Assembly: GCA_011525385.1 (NCBI GenBank)
Contig: WTGF01000084.1
Location: forward strand, 1 to 45,797
DNA length: 45,797 bases
Direction: 5' to 3'
Source: Chloroflexota bacterium
GTDB lineage: Bacteria; Chloroflexota; Anaerolineae; Aggregatilineales; Phototrophicaceae
The notes beneath the pieces were generated by a model. That model was given only the letters and a program-made list of their open reading frames with translations, was not told the origin of the DNA and made no database searches. The number at the start of each line of letters is the position of its first letter. Within the stretch, counting starts at the first letter, position 1. Below, piece by piece: positions 1 through 8,192 of this stretch. The position numbers and the translations under genes were made by a program.

Positions 1-107
1 CCCCTTCCCCCAAAATGAGGGAAGGGGAGAACAAGAGACCTTTAGGCCCCTCCCTCTTTATACGCCGCGCAGAAACTGGCGGTTGGGGAGGGGTTTGGGG
101 TAGGTGG
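1..107 (+). repeat. G/C-rich bipartite hairpin repeat, copy A
   Basis: The window opens inside this repeat. Part one is a hairpin with 9-bp arms CCCCTTCCC/GGGAAGGGG and a 9-nt loop (1-27). After a spacer comes part two, CCCCTCCCTCTTTAT followed, after about 23 extra bases, by GGGGAGGGG-TTTGGGGT. The same order of parts is found in reverse complement at 45700-45797, and part two alone at 31681-31721. It lies just downstream of the binding-protein gene. Its left boundary is not visible because it starts at base 1. Confidence 0.75.
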
Positions 108-116
108 AAAGCGGGA

Positions 117-1430
117 TTACATGCGCTCGCCCGGCTCCCAAACTTGCCCGAGCTCGGCAGCGACTGCCATTTCCTCGTCCATATTATTGAGGAAATCGTC
201 GATGCTCAGTTCGCCCCCCAATACGCCCTGTACGCCTTGATAGAGCGCGCGCACAACGTTGGGGGCCACGGTCGTGTGGAAGGCGTCGACATTGAGATCC
301 TGCATCTCTTGGCCGATACGGAAAGCCTTGCCGATCACCGGCGCGACGTCATAGATGCTCCAGTCGATGGGGTCCTTTTGGATCGGAATGGCGAAACCTT
401 CTTCGATCCAGGTCGGCAGCCAGCGCGGGTCGGTCACGAAATCGATGTACTCGGCAGCGAGATCCGGATCAGCGGCGTGAGCCCAGATATAATAAGCCGA
501 GCCCTCCGACATATGGGTCGCTTGCGGGATGTCATCGTAGATCGCGGGCATGTAGAAAACGTCCAGAGTGCCTTCGGCCATGTTGCCGCTAATATCGTGG
601 ATGACCCAGGTGCCGGTCCAGACCGATGTCGCGCGTCCGGTGTAGAGTTCGGCCAGCGAATCGCCATAGTGCTTGCCGTTGAAACCGGGCGAGAAGCAGT
701 CGGCATCGACCATTTCCAGCAGTTTCTCCAGGGCATCAACTACTTCAGGACGGTTCCAGCTGGTAGTGCCACGCAATACATCCAGGCCAACCTGACGACC
801 GCCGGTAAGCGCGACCATGTCGGTGAACATGTTGGCGCCTTGCCAGCCATCGGGGCTGTTGGAGAAGGAGATCGGGATGTAGCCGGCTTCATTGGCGACA
901 GCGCACCAATTGAGGATGTCTTCCCAACTCTGCGGGATATCCAAGCCCAGCTCTTCAAATATGACCTGGTTGTAATAGACGTACTCGAGGTCTTGCTCCC
1001 AGGGATAGGCATAGAGCTTGCCGTTCCACATATTGCGCTCGATCGCCCAATCGGGCAGGCGATCCCACCAGCCGTACTGGTCAGCGTATGGTGTCAGGTC
1101 GAGCAGGTAGCCTTCTTGCGCGTAGGCGGTTAGACCAGCGCCGGAGGGCCAGGAGTAGAAGACGTCAGGGGCATCGCCGGAGGTTAGCGCCAGCTCAATC
1201 GCGTTACGAATCGGCCAGCCACCGCCGAAGACCGAGCGGTCCATGAAGACATTGGGATGTTCCGCGTTCCAGGCGGCATGGATAACCTCAAGGGCGGGAC
1301 CCGCCGCGGTCATACCGTAGAATTCCCACTGGTCCCAGACTTCCAGGAACTGGCTGTCTTGCGCCGAGACGATACCGCCCAATAGCGACAAGATGAGCAA
1401 CAAGAATGCAAACCTCTTCAACATTGACAT
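117..1430 (-). CDS. ABC sugar importer, extracellular solute-binding protein (family 1)
   Basis: This is a 437-residue secreted or lipid-anchored binding protein of the family-1 type (MalE/UgpB-like) that would capture a sugar outside the cell and deliver it to an ABC permease. A signal peptide covers about residues 1-23 (Lys-Arg, a Leu-rich core, cleavage after VSA), and the mature part begins QDSQFLEVWDQW. SGDAPDVFYSW near residue 85 and the Trp/Tyr-rich body are typical of the family. The start has AGGAG eight bases upstream. It lies 187 bp downstream of the GH32-like gene on the same strand, so the glycosidase and binding protein are probably co-transcribed. The partner permeases are not in the window and would lie beyond base 1. 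The substrate is inferred from the neighbouring GH32-like enzyme as a fructoside or similar sugar. Confidence 0.9.
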   Translation of the reverse strand: MSMLKRFAFLLLILSLLGGIVSAQDSQFLEVWDQWEFYGMTAAGPALEVIHAAWNAEHPNVFMDRSVFGGGWPIRNAIELALTSGDAPDVFYSWPSGAGLTAYAQEGYLLDLTPYADQYGWWDRLPDWAIERNMWNGKLYAYPWEQDLEYVYYNQVIFEELGLDIPQSWEDILNWCAVANEAGYIPISFSNSPDGWQGANMFTDMVALTGGRQVGLDVLRGTTSWNRPEVVDALEKLLEMVDADCFSPGFNGKHYGDSLAELYTGRATSVWTGTWVIHDISGNMAEGTLDVFYMPAIYDDIPQATHMSEGSAYYIWAHAADPDLAAEYIDFVTDPRWLPTWIEEGFAIPIQKDPIDWSIYDVAPVIGKAFRIGQEMQDLNVDAFHTTVAPNVVRALYQGVQGVLGGELSIDDFLNNMDEEMAVAAELGQVWEPGERM

Positions 1431-1495
1431 GATATTGTTCTCCTATTGTCTTAAACTTGCTTTCAAACGATGTGCGAAACTCTTGGTGAGCGCAT

Positions 1496-1577
1496 CCGGG
1501 CGATGCGCCCGGAAAACCAGAAGGATCAAATCAATAGCAACCTCCTTTTCCCTTTGAAATCTCGGGCGCATTGCCCG
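1496..1577. repeat. Two short GC palindromes upstream of the binding-protein gene
   Basis: CCGGGCG-ATG-CGCCCGG (1496-1512) and CGGGC-GCATT-GCCCG (1563-1577) are two small perfect inverted repeats in the 187-bp gap between the GH32-like gene and the binding-protein gene. On the minus-strand transcript neither is followed by a T-run, so they are poor intrinsic terminators. They could be mRNA stem-loops that set the expression ratio between the two genes, or protein-binding sites. Confidence 0.45.
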
Positions 1578-1617
1578 TTTCCAATGCGAGATATCGCAGC
1601 CCGACAGCCAAGGTCAA

Positions 1618-3072
1618 TCAGGTACGGATTGACAGGTTATTGAAGCTGACAGAGCCTTGATCGACGAAGAAACCAAACATGGTCTCGGACTCTTCGTAGA
1701 TGCGGTAGGACATCACGACCTCGTCGTTGACATAACACTCGACCAACTGACCGTTGCGCAAGATGCGCACCAGATATTTGCCGTCCTCCGGTTCGCTGTA
1801 CAAGAATTGATCGACTAGCATAGGACGCGCCATATCGGGACCCAGTTCAGGACTGCCGGGAACCCAAGCCTGCCAGAACGGTTCCCATTGGATGGGCCAG
1901 CGGCGGATTGACGCGCGCTTGCGTCCGGGTTCGACCATCAGCAGATGTCCCATATACATATCCGCCGTCGGCTCCATCAGTATTCCAGCGTTCATGGTGT
2001 TAGGATCGCATGCGATCTCGACTTCCAGCATCAGATCGCCCCGCGCCGTTTTGAGGTGTCCGAATCCAAATGTTCCGCGGGCATCGCAGCGCAGGCCGTC
2101 CCAATCGCCATCGCCCGGGATAAACTCGACAGCCTGCTCATTCGTATAACTGGCGACAACCTCAGCGGGCAGGCGACAGGTCAAGGTACCGTCGGGCATG
2201 GCGATCATCTCGCGCGGGGAACCATATTCACCGCCCCAGATGAATTCTTCGTCGTTGCTGCCGAATTTGCGCCGCGGGATCCAGGCGAAGGTGAAGCGCC
2301 GTTCGCCGTCACCGGCCGATTTGGCGGCGTAGAATTTGGAGCCATCCAAGGCGTCAAGAGGTCTTGCTTCCCAAGGTTCGCCCGGCTTGGCGACGCGGTA
2401 CAGCGTCTTGGCATCGCCGGAGTAGCGCGAAAAGACCAGATAGTTGAAGCCACCGAGACTGAAGGTCTCCGGACATTCCATACAATGCGCTTGCTGCGGC
2501 GCCCATATCGTGCCGCCCGGTTCCCAACTTTCCAGATCATCGGAATAATAAACCACTACGCAGCCGCGTCGATCCTCCAGACCTTCATTCAGGCGCGCCG
2601 CGATCAGCATGGCATAGCAGCCTTTTTCTTCGTCGTAGTAGACGTAGGGATCGCGCCAATCCGCCGGTTCCCATTGGCTTGTATCGGCGATGAGGATGGG
2701 ATTGTCCGGGTTCTTTTCCCAAGTGATCATGTCATCGCTAGTGGCGTGACAGATGGTCTGTTGGAACTTGGCGTTGTGGCTGTATCCGGTGTAGAAGAAG
2801 TGGAATTTGCCGTTGTGGTCGTGTATCGAACCGGTCCAGATGGCGCCGACGTCGGGATCCCCTTCTTGTCCCGGGCCAAAGGCGTCGGGCAATTCTTCCC
2901 AATGCACCAGGTCCTTCGAGACGATATGCGCCAAGCGACAAGCGGCGCGTTCGGGCACGGTCCAGGTATCCGGGGGCGTCGCCAAGCAAAATATATGCCA
3001 TTCGCCATTGTAATAGAAGGGCATGGTGTCGCCGACGTCGCCGATTTGGGTTTTGTAGCCAAAGAGTCTCAT
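1618..3072 (-). CDS. GH32-like glycoside hydrolase (beta-fructosidase family)
   Basis: This 484-residue protein resembles family GH32 enzymes, which cleave fructosides such as sucrose, inulin or levan. A five-bladed propeller should fill about residues 1-310. The usual N-terminal WMNDPNG box is replaced by GDTMPFYYNGEWHIF, with Asp15 as the likely nucleophile. The RDP motif is WRDPYVYYDE (residues 139-148), and the acid/base motif is MECPETFS with Glu199. A C-terminal beta-sandwich runs from about 330 to the end. No signal peptide is seen, so the enzyme is probably cytoplasmic and acts on imported sugar. The start is supported by AAGGAAGG upstream. It is transcribed divergently from the regulator at 3418, and tandem repeats that look like operators lie upstream. 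The exact substrate cannot be read from the sequence; the divergent first motif leaves GH43- or GH68-type relatives possible. Confidence 0.8.
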   Translation of the reverse strand: MRLFGYKTQIGDVGDTMPFYYNGEWHIFCLATPPDTWTVPERAACRLAHIVSKDLVHWEELPDAFGPGQEGDPDVGAIWTGSIHDHNGKFHFFYTGYSHNAKFQQTICHATSDDMITWEKNPDNPILIADTSQWEPADWRDPYVYYDEEKGCYAMLIAARLNEGLEDRRGCVVVYYSDDLESWEPGGTIWAPQQAHCMECPETFSLGGFNYLVFSRYSGDAKTLYRVAKPGEPWEARPLDALDGSKFYAAKSAGDGERRFTFAWIPRRKFGSNDEEFIWGGEYGSPREMIAMPDGTLTCRLPAEVVASYTNEQAVEFIPGDGDWDGLRCDARGTFGFGHLKTARGDLMLEVEIACDPNTMNAGILMEPTADMYMGHLLMVEPGRKRASIRRWPIQWEPFWQAWVPGSPELGPDMARPMLVDQFLYSEPEDGKYLVRILRNGQLVECYVNDEVVMSYRIYEESETMFGFFVDQGSVSFNNLSIRT

Positions 3073-3150
3073 AAGAACCGCCTTCCTTTTTCTATGTAAC
3101 TCACGTTCCCTTGTTCAAGCATGTCGAAGTGTTACACTAGGAGTGCTTTA

Positions 3151-3192
3151 TTGAACAATTTTCTATGCAGATTTGAACATGTTCTATGCACC
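3151..3192. promoter_or_regulatory. Tandem operator-like repeats upstream of the GH32-like gene
   Basis: TTGAACA-ATT-TTCTATGCA (3151-3169) and TTGAACA-TG-TTCTATGCA (3173-3190) form a direct repeat with a period of 22 bp, two helical turns. The second contains the perfect palindrome GAACATGTTC (3175-3184). They lie 80-120 bp upstream of the GH32-like start. On the minus strand, TTGTTC-N16-TGTAAC (a -35/-10 candidate) overlaps the first repeat. The regulator at 3418 is the obvious candidate to bind here. Confidence 0.55.
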
Positions 3193-3299
3193 TTGTCAAG
3201 GAAAAAGTCACTGACGTATAAAATCTACGCAATTTAGGGTAAAATCATCCAGCGGTTGCAGAAATCTGGCATTATATCATGTCAGGAAACCGGCAAAAG

Positions 3300-3330
3300 C
3301 GCGCATAATTCGCGCGTAATCGCGCATAAT
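3300..3330. promoter_or_regulatory. Triple direct repeat CGCGCRTAAT upstream of the regulator gene
   Basis: Three copies of the 10-mer CGCGCRTAAT occur at 3300-3309, 3311-3320 and 3321-3330, spaced 10-11 bp apart so that each faces the same side of the helix. The array sits just upstream of the likely promoter of the regulator gene. This spacing suits cooperative binding of a DNA-binding protein, possibly autoregulation. Confidence 0.4.
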
Positions 3331-3344
3331 CAGTCAGCAATCAC

Positions 3345-3373
3345 TTAGACTAAGGCGCTTCATCGTGTACAAT
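3345..3373 (+). promoter_or_regulatory. Possible sigma-70-type promoter of the regulator gene
   Basis: TTAGAC and TACAAT are separated by 17 bp, 45 bp upstream of the ATG at 3418. The -10 box is good and the -35 box is weak. The rest of the 345-bp divergent gap (3073-3417) holds the two repeat arrays described separately and AT-rich DNA without a gene. Confidence 0.4.
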
Positions 3374-3417
3374 GGGGAACTGCATAAGCGTATGAAGCGA
3401 AGAAAAAGCAGTGATTC

Positions 3418-4479
3418 ATGAAAAAATCGATTCGGCAGCGCATGATTTTGGAGCGCGTACAAGCGGCCGTGCCGCACGAGCTCTTGTCCACCAAGGAGCT
3501 GGCTGCCCATTTCGATGTCTCCGAAGCCACAATCCGCCGCGATTTCAAAGCCTTGGCGAGCGCCGGCTTGATCCAGCGACAATATGGCGGCGCGCAGTTG
3601 ACGCCCGCGCCTGCGTCTTCCATTGTTGGGCAGGTGGGCATCATCTTGTCGACGCGAATCGACAAATATCGAGACCCCTTCTACAACATGGTGCTGGAAG
3701 GCGTCGACCGGGCGCTGGAGCGGCACAGCTATCAGTTCGCCTTCGTGAAGACCTTGCACGAAATCGACAGCCCCGCGAAGGCCCGGCATTTGCTGGAAAC
3801 GTTCGCGATCGACGGCTTAATCCTGCTGGGTACCGACTTAATCGATCGCATCCGCTATTTGCGCGATCACTTTTCTCCTGTCGTGCCGATCGTAACCACC
3901 GACGACAAGCACGACATTGAGGACGATGTGATCCTCTTCGATGGCGCAAAGGGTATGCGCGCGCTGGTTGAGCATTTGGTGAGCCTGGGTCATCGCCGGC
4001 TGGGTTTTGTCAGCGGCAATGTCGATATCCGTCATGCGGGCTATTGCCAGGGGCTAGAGGCATTTGACCTGCCGCAAGACGATGGCCTGCGCCAAATCCT
4101 GGAGCCGGGTCCCTCGGGCTGGACGCCGGACCTGGGCGAGCGCGGCGCCCGCAAGCTGATGGCAACAGAACCGCGCCCGGACGCCATCGTTTGCGCATCG
4201 GATCGCTTGGCTATCGGCGCAATGGGCTGGCTGCAGCGCAACGGTTTCCGCGTCCCCGAAGACATCGCCGTGACCGGGTTCGACAACATACCTGACGCCC
4301 AATTCACTTTCTCGCCCCTGACTACCGTCAATGTGCATAAGGGGCTAATGGGCGAACTGGCTGCGGAGCGCCTGGTCCAGCGCATCGAGAAGCCGGACAA
4401 TCGTTACTTGAAGATCATCACGCCGGTATCACTGGTGATACGTCAATCCTGCGGCGCCGATCTGCAAGAGGATCGCTAA
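3418..4479 (+). CDS. Transcriptional regulator: DeoR-type HTH fused to a LacI-type sugar-sensing domain
   Basis: This 353-residue protein has a DeoR-type winged helix at about residues 5-60 (IRQRMILERVQ, then LLSTKELAAHFDVSEATIRR and DFKALASAGLIQRQYGG). Instead of the usual DeoR sugar-phosphate sensor it continues into a periplasmic-binding-protein-like sensor of the LacI/GalR type at about 70-345, with GIILSTRIDKYRDPFY, GHRRLGFVSG, the DAIVCASDRLAIGAM segment and the hallmark VTGFDNIPDA. It should bind DNA and respond to a sugar. It is divergent from the GH32-like gene and convergent with the desaturase block (56-bp gap), so it most likely controls the sugar genes to its left. The Shine-Dalgarno sequence is weak (GAAGAAAAAG). 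Confidence 0.85.
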   Translation: MKKSIRQRMILERVQAAVPHELLSTKELAAHFDVSEATIRRDFKALASAGLIQRQYGGAQLTPAPASSIVGQVGIILSTRIDKYRDPFYNMVLEGVDRALERHSYQFAFVKTLHEIDSPAKARHLLETFAIDGLILLGTDLIDRIRYLRDHFSPVVPIVTTDDKHDIEDDVILFDGAKGMRALVEHLVSLGHRRLGFVSGNVDIRHAGYCQGLEAFDLPQDDGLRQILEPGPSGWTPDLGERGARKLMATEPRPDAIVCASDRLAIGAMGWLQRNGFRVPEDIAVTGFDNIPDAQFTFSPLTTVNVHKGLMGELAAERLVQRIEKPDNRYLKIITPVSLVIRQSCGADLQEDR

Positions 4480-4535
4480 GCGCTACACAACATTGCCGAG
4501 CCAACTGCCAAATGGATTCGGTCCATTGGTCTGTC

Positions 4536-5693
4536 TTACGGGCTCTCTTGCAGTCCCGCGGGGGCCAGTTCTCCTATCGAGCTTTCCAGTTGGTCGGGCG
4601 CATCTTCGCGGGCCTGCTTTGCGGTCGGCGGCAGCGGCGTATCGTATTGATAATCCGGATCGATCTTTTGCCGCCGCCAGGTTTCGCGCATTTCTTTCCA
4701 GGCGCCGATCAGCGTACGGGGCGCCGGCATGTCATGCGCGACGGCCTTATGCAGTTTCTCCAGGTTGTAGCATGGCACACCGGCAAACATATGGTGTTCA
4801 ATGTGCCATTCCATGCGCCAGTACAAGAATGAAAAGAACGGGTTCAATTTCATCGAGCGCACACTTTTACGGAAGTCCGGCGTGTCATCACGCAAGCCGC
4901 AATGCTGTGGCAGATTTACGAAGTACTGAAGCCAGTTGGCGGTGAAGGCGGAGACGGAAAAGATCAACGGCAACACCCATAAGCCGGTGATGACAGCGAT
5001 GACCAAGATCGCGCCATGAAAAAGCAACAGGATGCGTGACCAAACCATCGCGTTCCGATGCTCTTGCGGCTGATCGCGGTGCAATGCCCTAATCCATTCG
5101 TTGGCCGGCGCCTTGTCAGCATCGGGATCACGACCGAAGGCGGCCAATACGGTGAGGATTACCGTAGAAATGAATCCGCCTTTGCCGAAGATGCGGCCGG
5201 GCTGCGTCAGCAAGTTGACGGTGAACAACTGCAGCATAAAGGTTGAGGCGAGCGACGGTTCCACCGGCAGCAACACCTCCCGATCGCCTTCCGGGTGCAG
5301 GGTATAGCGATGGTGGTAGGTATGGCTGCTGGCATAATCGAAGGGATCCCACCAGCCGATCAAGCTGAAGATATAAAGGAAGACCTTGTTCAGCCACTTG
5401 GTCTTGAAGACGGTACCGTGCCCGAGTTCGTGAGTACTGTTGCCCCGGACGAAGGCAGTTACCGTGCCGTGGCAAAATAGCGCGGCAAGAAACGCCAGCC
5501 AAATCTCCCGCGACCAAAAGTGAAATGCCAGTGATCCGGTGATGATGCACAGGACGAGGTGTCCCCCAGCCAAGAACCAGCCCTGGGCGTCGCTGCGCCG
5601 AGACAGTTCGCGCAGGGTACCGGGTCGCGTCGGGCAGCGGTACCAGTCGACGCGAAAGGTCTTGCGGACTTCGGACAGTTCTCGATACGTCAT
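4536..5693 (-). CDS. Membrane fatty acid desaturase, tandem paralog 1
   Basis: This 385-residue membrane di-iron enzyme of the fatty acid desaturase family would use O2 and electrons to introduce a double bond or hydroxyl into an acyl or similar lipid chain. All three His boxes are present: HELGH (88-92), HTYHH (124-128) and HIEHH (297-301), plus QHCGLR (263-268). Hydrophobic segments lie at about 43-78, 103-116 and 222-262. The open frame extends 91 codons further upstream, but the start at 5693 is preferred: GGAGG lies six bases upstream and the next two paralogs begin with the same MTY-ELSEVRKT sequence. It is the last gene of the minus-strand block, 32 bp after paralog 2. The substrate is unknown; other members of this superfamily are hydroxylases. 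Confidence 0.9.
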   Translation of the reverse strand: MTYRELSEVRKTFRVDWYRCPTRPGTLRELSRRSDAQGWFLAGGHLVLCIITGSLAFHFWSREIWLAFLAALFCHGTVTAFVRGNSTHELGHGTVFKTKWLNKVFLYIFSLIGWWDPFDYASSHTYHHRYTLHPEGDREVLLPVEPSLASTFMLQLFTVNLLTQPGRIFGKGGFISTVILTVLAAFGRDPDADKAPANEWIRALHRDQPQEHRNAMVWSRILLLFHGAILVIAVITGLWVLPLIFSVSAFTANWLQYFVNLPQHCGLRDDTPDFRKSVRSMKLNPFFSFLYWRMEWHIEHHMFAGVPCYNLEKLHKAVAHDMPAPRTLIGAWKEMRETWRRQKIDPDYQYDTPLPPTAKQAREDAPDQLESSIGELAPAGLQESP

Positions 5694-5725
5694 AACAAGC
5701 CTCCGTCCGCTTGACGCGGCATTGT

Positions 5726-6874
5726 TTACGGATTCTCTTGCAATCCTGTGGGCGCCAACTCGCCAATGGAACCTTCCAGCCGCTTGTCGGGACTGTCCTC
5801 GCGGGCGTGCTTCGCTGTTGGCGGCAGGGGCGTATCGAACTGGTAATCGGGGTCGATCTTCTGTTGGCGCCAGACCGCGCGCATTTCTTTCCAGGCGCCG
5901 ATCAGCGTACGCGGCTCTGGCATATCGTGGGCGACTTCGCGATGAAGCTTGGCCAGGTTGTAGCAAGGCACGCCGGCGAACATATGGTGCTCGATGTGCC
6001 AGCCCATCCGCCAGTATAGAAAATCAAAGAGCGGATTCAGCTTGACCGAGCGCGTATTCTTGCGAAAGTCCGTGGCGTGATCGCGTAACCCGCAGTGCTG
6101 CGTAATGCCAATGAAATAGCCCAGCGCATTGCCGATAAAGACCGACACCGAGAAGATAAACGGCAGGACCCACAAGCCGGTGACGATGGCGATGACCAGA
6201 ATCGACCCATGGAAAAGCAGCGTGATACGCGACCACAAGATCGAGTTATGATGCTCCTCCGGCTGGTCGAGATGCAGCGCCTTCGTCCACTCGTTGTAGG
6301 ACTGGGGATCGCGACCGAAGGCGCACATGGTCGTCAGGATCACCGACGATATCAGCCCGCCACGGCTCAGGCTGCGATTGGGCGGCGTCAACAGATTGAT
6401 CGTGAACATCTGCAGCATGAATTTCGAGGCCAGAGAGGGCTCTATCGGAAGCAGCACCTCGCGGTCTCCCTCCGGATGCAAAGTATAGCGATGATGATAG
6501 GTATGGCTGCTGGCGTAGTCGAAGTGGTCCCACCAGCCGATCAAGCTGAACAGGTACAAAAAGAACTTGTTCAGCCATTTCGTTTTGAAAACGGTGCCAT
6601 GCCCCAACTCATGCGGCGCTATGCCGCGGAAGAATGAGGTCACGGTGCCGTGGCAAAACAGGGCGAGGAGCATGGCCAGCCAGAGTTCCCGCGACCAAAA
6701 GAAGAAGACGAGCGAACCGGTGAAGATGAAAAGCGCCAGGTGTCCGCCGGCCTGGAACCATCCCTGCGCATCACTCCGGCGCGAGAGTTCGCGCAGCAAG
6801 CCCGGGCGCGTCTTGCAGCGATACCAGTCGACACGCAAAGTCTTGCGGACTTCGGACAATTCTTGATAAGTCAT
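5726..6874 (-). CDS. Membrane fatty acid desaturase, tandem paralog 2
   Basis: This second paralog of 382 residues has the same three His boxes (HELGH, HTYHH, HIEHH) and the QHCGLR segment. It starts at 6874 with MTYQELSEVRKT, as its siblings do; the frame upstream of that is not conserved. A G-rich but weaker ribosome site (GCGGGGC) precedes it. The spacer of about 30 bp before it resembles the spacer before paralog 1, including a shared GTTTACGGATT, so gene and spacer were duplicated as one unit. It differs from paralog 1 mainly in the central segment (about 160-200) and in some membrane residues, which would suit a shift in chain length or regioselectivity. Soluble electron-donor genes (ferredoxin, reductase) are not seen nearby. 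Confidence 0.9.
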   Translation of the reverse strand: MTYQELSEVRKTLRVDWYRCKTRPGLLRELSRRSDAQGWFQAGGHLALFIFTGSLVFFFWSRELWLAMLLALFCHGTVTSFFRGIAPHELGHGTVFKTKWLNKFFLYLFSLIGWWDHFDYASSHTYHHRYTLHPEGDREVLLPIEPSLASKFMLQMFTINLLTPPNRSLSRGGLISSVILTTMCAFGRDPQSYNEWTKALHLDQPEEHHNSILWSRITLLFHGSILVIAIVTGLWVLPFIFSVSVFIGNALGYFIGITQHCGLRDHATDFRKNTRSVKLNPLFDFLYWRMGWHIEHHMFAGVPCYNLAKLHREVAHDMPEPRTLIGAWKEMRAVWRQQKIDPDYQFDTPLPPTAKHAREDSPDKRLEGSIGELAPTGLQENP

Positions 6875-6905
6875 GGCAAGCCCCGCTCGCTTATCGCGAA
6901 ATTGT

Positions 6906-8063
6906 TTACGGATTATCTTGTAATCCAGCAGGCGCCAGTTCGCCGATGGAAGCTTCCAGTTGCTTGTCGGGCGCATCGTCGCGGGCGTGTTTTGCTGTCG
7001 ACGGCAGGGGCGTATCGAATTGGTAATCGGGGTCAATCTTCTGTTGCCGCCAGACCCCCCGCATTTCTTTCCAGGCGCCGATCAGCGTGCGCGGCTCCGG
7101 CATGTCGTGGGCGATTTCCTTGTACAAGCTACTCAGGTTGTAACAGGGAACGCCTGCGTACATGTGATGCTCGATGTGCCAGTTCATGCGCCAATACAGG
7201 AACGAGAATAGCGGATTGAGCTTGACCGAGCGGGTATTTTTGCGGAAATCGGGGATATCTTCTCTCAGGCCGCAGTGCTGCGTCAGGCCGACGAAATAGC
7301 TCAGCCAATTGCCGATGAATACGGAAACGGAAAAGATCAGCGGCAAGACCCACAAGCCGGTGATGATGGCGATGAGCAGCACTGATCCATGGAAGAACAA
7401 GAGGATGCGCGACCAGCGAATGGAATTGCGATGCTCTTGAGGCTGATCGCGATGCAGTGCGCCCAGCCATTCATCGATGGGCTTGTCGCCCGGGGGCTCC
7501 ATACCGAGGGCGCCCAGAATTGTCAGGTAGAGGGTGGAAATCAGACCGCCTTTGCCGAATGTGCGGCCGCGCTGCGTCAAGAGATTGATGGTGAAAAGCT
7601 GCAGCATGAAAGTCGACGCCAGTGACGGCTCCAGCGGCAGCAGATTCTCCCGGTCGCCTTCCGGATGCAGAGTATAGCGATGGTGATAGGTATGGCTGCT
7701 GGCATAGTCAAAGTGATCCCACCAGCCGATCAGGCTGAACAGATACATGAAAAACTTGTTCAGCCACTTGGTCTTGAAGACGGTTCCGTGGCCGAGCTCG
7801 TGCGGCGCCGTGCCGGTGAAGAAGCTGGTTACCGTGCCGTGAAAGAAGAGCGCGACCAGAAAAGCCAGCCAAACCTCCCCCGACCAGAAGAAGAAGACCA
7901 AGGAACCGGTAATAATGAAGAGAGCGAGGTGACCGCCGGCCTGGAACCAGCCCTGGGCATCGCTGCGCCGGGACAGTTCGCGCAGGGCCCCGGGCCTGGT
8001 TGGGCAGCGATACCAGTCGACGCGCAAAGTCTTCCGAACTTCGGACAATTCTTGATAGGTCAT
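6906..8063 (-). CDS. Membrane fatty acid desaturase, tandem paralog 3
   Basis: This third paralog of 385 residues is the first of the three to be transcribed. Its His boxes HELGH, HTYHH and HIEHH and the C-terminal GELAPAGLQDNP match the other copies. The start at 8063 has GGGAGG six bases upstream, the best ribosome site of the three. It follows the PhyH gene at 8193 after 129 bp, and 31 bp separates it from paralog 2. A 528-residue open frame on the opposite strand here is only a GC-rich shadow: this strand carries the conserved motifs. Confidence 0.9.
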   Translation of the reverse strand: MTYQELSEVRKTLRVDWYRCPTRPGALRELSRRSDAQGWFQAGGHLALFIITGSLVFFFWSGEVWLAFLVALFFHGTVTSFFTGTAPHELGHGTVFKTKWLNKFFMYLFSLIGWWDHFDYASSHTYHHRYTLHPEGDRENLLPLEPSLASTFMLQLFTINLLTQRGRTFGKGGLISTLYLTILGALGMEPPGDKPIDEWLGALHRDQPQEHRNSIRWSRILLFFHGSVLLIAIITGLWVLPLIFSVSVFIGNWLSYFVGLTQHCGLREDIPDFRKNTRSVKLNPLFSFLYWRMNWHIEHHMYAGVPCYNLSSLYKEIAHDMPEPRTLIGAWKEMRGVWRQQKIDPDYQFDTPLPSTAKHARDDAPDKQLEASIGELAPAGLQDNP

Positions 8064-8192
8064 GACATGCCTCCCATGGACCTGCTCTTGCTTATGAGGG
8101 CAGTGATTATGTGGAGAGTGGCGCTCCGGCGACAAGCAGACTTGCTATTGTGCGTGAGCGCGGCAGATCTTTGCGCTGCCTCCGAGCGGCTG

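Noticed and set aside
4510..4527. Hairpin AATGGA-TTCGG-TCCATT between regulator and desaturase genes as a bidirectional terminator
   Set aside because: The stem is short and no T-run follows on either strand, so a terminator cannot be supported.
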